A stretch of DNA of 16,815 nucleotides from Pseudomonadota bacterium (lineage in GTDB: Bacteria; Pseudomonadota; Alphaproteobacteria; JAAXGF01), in assembly GCA_022563655.1 (NCBI GenBank), contig JADFMW010000014.1, positions 1-16,815 on the forward strand. Reading direction: 5' to 3'. Under the pieces are notes generated by a model that saw only the letters and a program-made list of their open reading frames with translations, had not been told where the DNA came from and searched no databases. Positions within the stretch are counted from its first letter, which is position 1; the number at the start of each line of letters is the position of its first letter. This document shows positions 15,539 through 16,815 of this stretch, piece after piece. A program made the position numbers and the translations under genes.

Positions 15539-16162
15539 CTAGGCGCTCGGATCGGGCCGGTTCATGGTGAAAACGTTGTCGACCACGGTGTAGTCCATGC
15601 CGCCGAGCCGGGCGATGGGCCGGAACTTGCTCATGTCGATCATGCCGTCGGTCATGACGGCCTCGTCGATGTGGATGCCGACCACTTGGCCGAGCACGAT
15701 GGCGGCGGCGGTCACCGGGTCGTCCGACGGCAGCACCACGGTCTGGAGGTAGACGCATTCGAAATGAATCGGCGAGCCGGCCACGCGCGGCGCTTTGACC
15801 CGCCGCGAGGGAAGCGGCTTGAGGCCCGCGCGGGCCATCTCGTCGACGCCCGGGGCGAACTCGGCCGATGTGAGATTCATCTGCTCGCGCAGGGCTTCGG
15901 TAACGATGTTGACGACGAACTCGCCGGTCTCCTCGGCGTTGCGGCGCGAGTCCTTGTGCGGGTCCGGCGACCGGCGGGCGCCGGGACAGAACATCACCAC
16001 GTGCGGGTTGGTGGAGACGGCGTTGAAGAAGCTGTAAGGCGCCAGGTTGGCGACGCCGTCGCGGCCGAGGGTCGATATCCAACCGATCGGGCGCGGCACC
16101 ACGAGGCTCTTGAAAGGGTCGTGGCGCAATCCATGGTCCATGCGGCCGGGCTCGTAATACAT
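15539..16162 (-). CDS. Flavin reductase-like FMN-binding protein
   Basis: A 207-residue protein of the flavin reductase-like (DIM6/NTAB) split-barrel family, which binds FMN and often uses NAD(P)H to supply reduced flavin. The opening HDPFKSLVVPRPIGWISTL, then LAPYSFFNAVSTNPHVVMF, KDSRRNAEETGEFVVNIV, and FECVYLQTVVLP are the usual order of conserved segments in the full-length family (about 200 residues). The ATG at 16162 starts MYYEPGRMDHG, a common beginning for these proteins. It is the first gene of the minus-strand series and is divergent from cobT across 145 nt. A partner oxygenase is not evident; the neighbouring dioxygenase needs no flavin, so a direct redox partnership is not implied. 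The family is firm, the substrate unknown. Confidence 0.9.
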   Translation of the reverse strand: MYYEPGRMDHGLRHDPFKSLVVPRPIGWISTLGRDGVANLAPYSFFNAVSTNPHVVMFCPGARRSPDPHKDSRRNAEETGEFVVNIVTEALREQMNLTSAEFAPGVDEMARAGLKPLPSRRVKAPRVAGSPIHFECVYLQTVVLPSDDPVTAAAIVLGQVVGIHIDEAVMTDGMIDMSKFRPIARLGGMDYTVVDNVFTMNRPDPSA

Positions 16163-16307
16163 CGCGGGCGTTAGCCTTCCGGTTGCGTTCGGGGACGCTC
16201 AGCGTAATACAGCCGGCGCGAGATCGCCATAGCGGGCAGCACTCGGGGTATTGCGCGCCGCGCCGATCCAGGCAATCGTATCCCGCTTCGAACGCCGAGG
16301 ATTCGTC
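16163..16307. promoter_or_regulatory. Divergent flavin reductase / cobT intergenic region
   Basis: A 145-nt divergent spacer that should hold promoters in both directions. A plus-strand candidate for cobT is TTGCGT (16183-16188), a 16-nt spacer, then TAATAC (16205-16210), a partial match to sigma-70. A palindrome ACGCT-C-AGCGT (16195-16205) overlaps its -10 end and could be an operator. No B12-box or other cobalamin riboswitch feature was recognisable. No convincing minus-strand promoter was seen. Confidence 0.35.
16297..16300 (+). promoter_or_regulatory. Ribosome-binding site of cobT
   Basis: GAGG located 7 nt before a GTG codon at 16308. It supports GTG as the initiation codon of the right-edge gene. 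Confidence 0.6.
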
Positions 16308-16815
16308 GTGCCCGAGCTGCCGGCTGTCACCACCCTAGACGACGTGCGCCGCCTCGCGGCGCGGCTTCCTGGCCCCGACCGCCGGGCGGCGGAGCAGGCG
16401 GCTGCGCGCGAAGCGCGGCTCACCAAGCCGCCGGGCGCGCTCGGCCGGCTCGAGCGGCTTGCCGCCTGGACCGCCTCCTGGCAAGCCCGGCACCCGCCGC
16501 GCGCCGAGTCGCTGCTCACCTGCGTCTTCGCCGCCAACCACGGCGTCGCGGCGCGCGGCGTCTCGGCGTATCCGGCCGAAGTCACCGCCCAGATGGTCGC
16601 CAACTTCGAGGCCGGCGGCGCCGCGATCAACCAGATCTGCGCCGCGGTCGGCGCGCGCCTCAAGGTGGTGCCGCTGGCGCTCGATGCGCCCACCGCCGAT
16701 TTCACCGTGGCCGCCGCGATGGACGACGCCGAATGCGCCGCCGCGGTCGCCCAGGGCGCGGCGGCGGTCGAGCCGGACATCGACCTTTTGTGCCTCGGCG
16801 AGATGGGCATCGCCA
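16308..16815 (+). CDS. cobT: Nicotinate-nucleotide-DMB phosphoribosyltransferase CobT, 5' part
   Basis: The first 169 codons of CobT, cut by the right edge of the window. CobT transfers phosphoribose from nicotinate mononucleotide to 5,6-dimethylbenzimidazole, making alpha-ribazole phosphate for the lower ligand of cobalamin. Family landmarks are present in order: LTKPPGALGRLE (about residues 38-49), VFAANHGVAARGVSAYPAEVTAQMV, GGAAINQI, and LLCLGEMGIA at the end, which leads into the GNTT segment beyond the window. The usual AADHG reads AANHG, a variant I associate with alphaproteobacterial CobT. The catalytic glutamate lies in the missing C-terminal half. The start is GTG at 16308, with GAGG 7 nt upstream. 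It is the only plus-strand gene. Confidence 0.93.
   Translation, partial: MPELPAVTTLDDVRRLAARLPGPDRRAAEQAAAREARLTKPPGALGRLERLAAWTASWQARHPPRAESLLTCVFAANHGVAARGVSAYPAEVTAQMVANFEAGGAAINQICAAVGARLKVVPLALDAPTADFTVAAAMDDAECAAAVAQGAAAVEPDIDLLCLGEMGIA

Noticed and set aside
16163..16307. Cobalamin riboswitch upstream of cobT
   Set aside because: No B12-box-like sequence was found and the 145-nt gap is short for a full riboswitch plus promoter.

Overview
The window is about 16.8 kb of very GC-rich DNA from what looks like an alphaproteobacterium, probably of Rhodospirillales type. The codon bias is extreme enough to leave long meaningless reading frames opposite most genes. The main argument for the assignment is the housekeeping run mutS-glnD-murJ-trpS-uspA, an order I associate with Rhodospirillales-like genomes; this is family knowledge plus inference, not a database result. 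Nothing here looks like a prophage, insertion sequence, CRISPR array or defence island.

Layout. Nine genes lie on the minus strand, transcribed from about 16160 down to 352: a flavin-reductase-like protein, a LigB/DODA-type extradiol dioxygenase, alanine dehydrogenase (ald), mutS, glnD, murJ, trpS, a UspA-domain protein, and a very large secreted Sel1-repeat protein. The first five are tightly packed (gaps of 5 to 44 nt). murJ follows glnD by 69 nt, and a terminator-like hairpin sits between murJ and trpS. A tenth gene, cobT, starts on the plus strand at 16308, is divergent from the rest and is cut by the right edge. Positions 1-351 carry no gene I can support.

Functions. mutS (mismatch repair), glnD (PII uridylylation, nitrogen sensing), murJ (lipid II flipping) and trpS (tRNA-Trp charging) are core functions with their diagnostic residues in place. 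ald links alanine to pyruvate and ammonium. The dioxygenase and flavin-reductase pair may handle an aromatic substrate or a quinone, but the substrate is unknown. cobT belongs to lower-ligand attachment in cobalamin synthesis.

Most worth a second look. (1) The 5' end of glnD is broken: conserved N-terminal sequence continues upstream of the first usable start, but no start codon exists in that frame, while an ATG 5 nt after mutS is in another frame. A one-base slip in a GGGG run would join them. (2) The Sel1 protein has an intragenic duplication of about 221 residues, an approximately 830-residue Ala/Pro/Glu-rich repeat tail with only two cysteines, and a short basic/aromatic amphipathic segment at its very end. 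(3) A GC-rich hairpin with a short U-run lies 24 nt before the trpS start codon.
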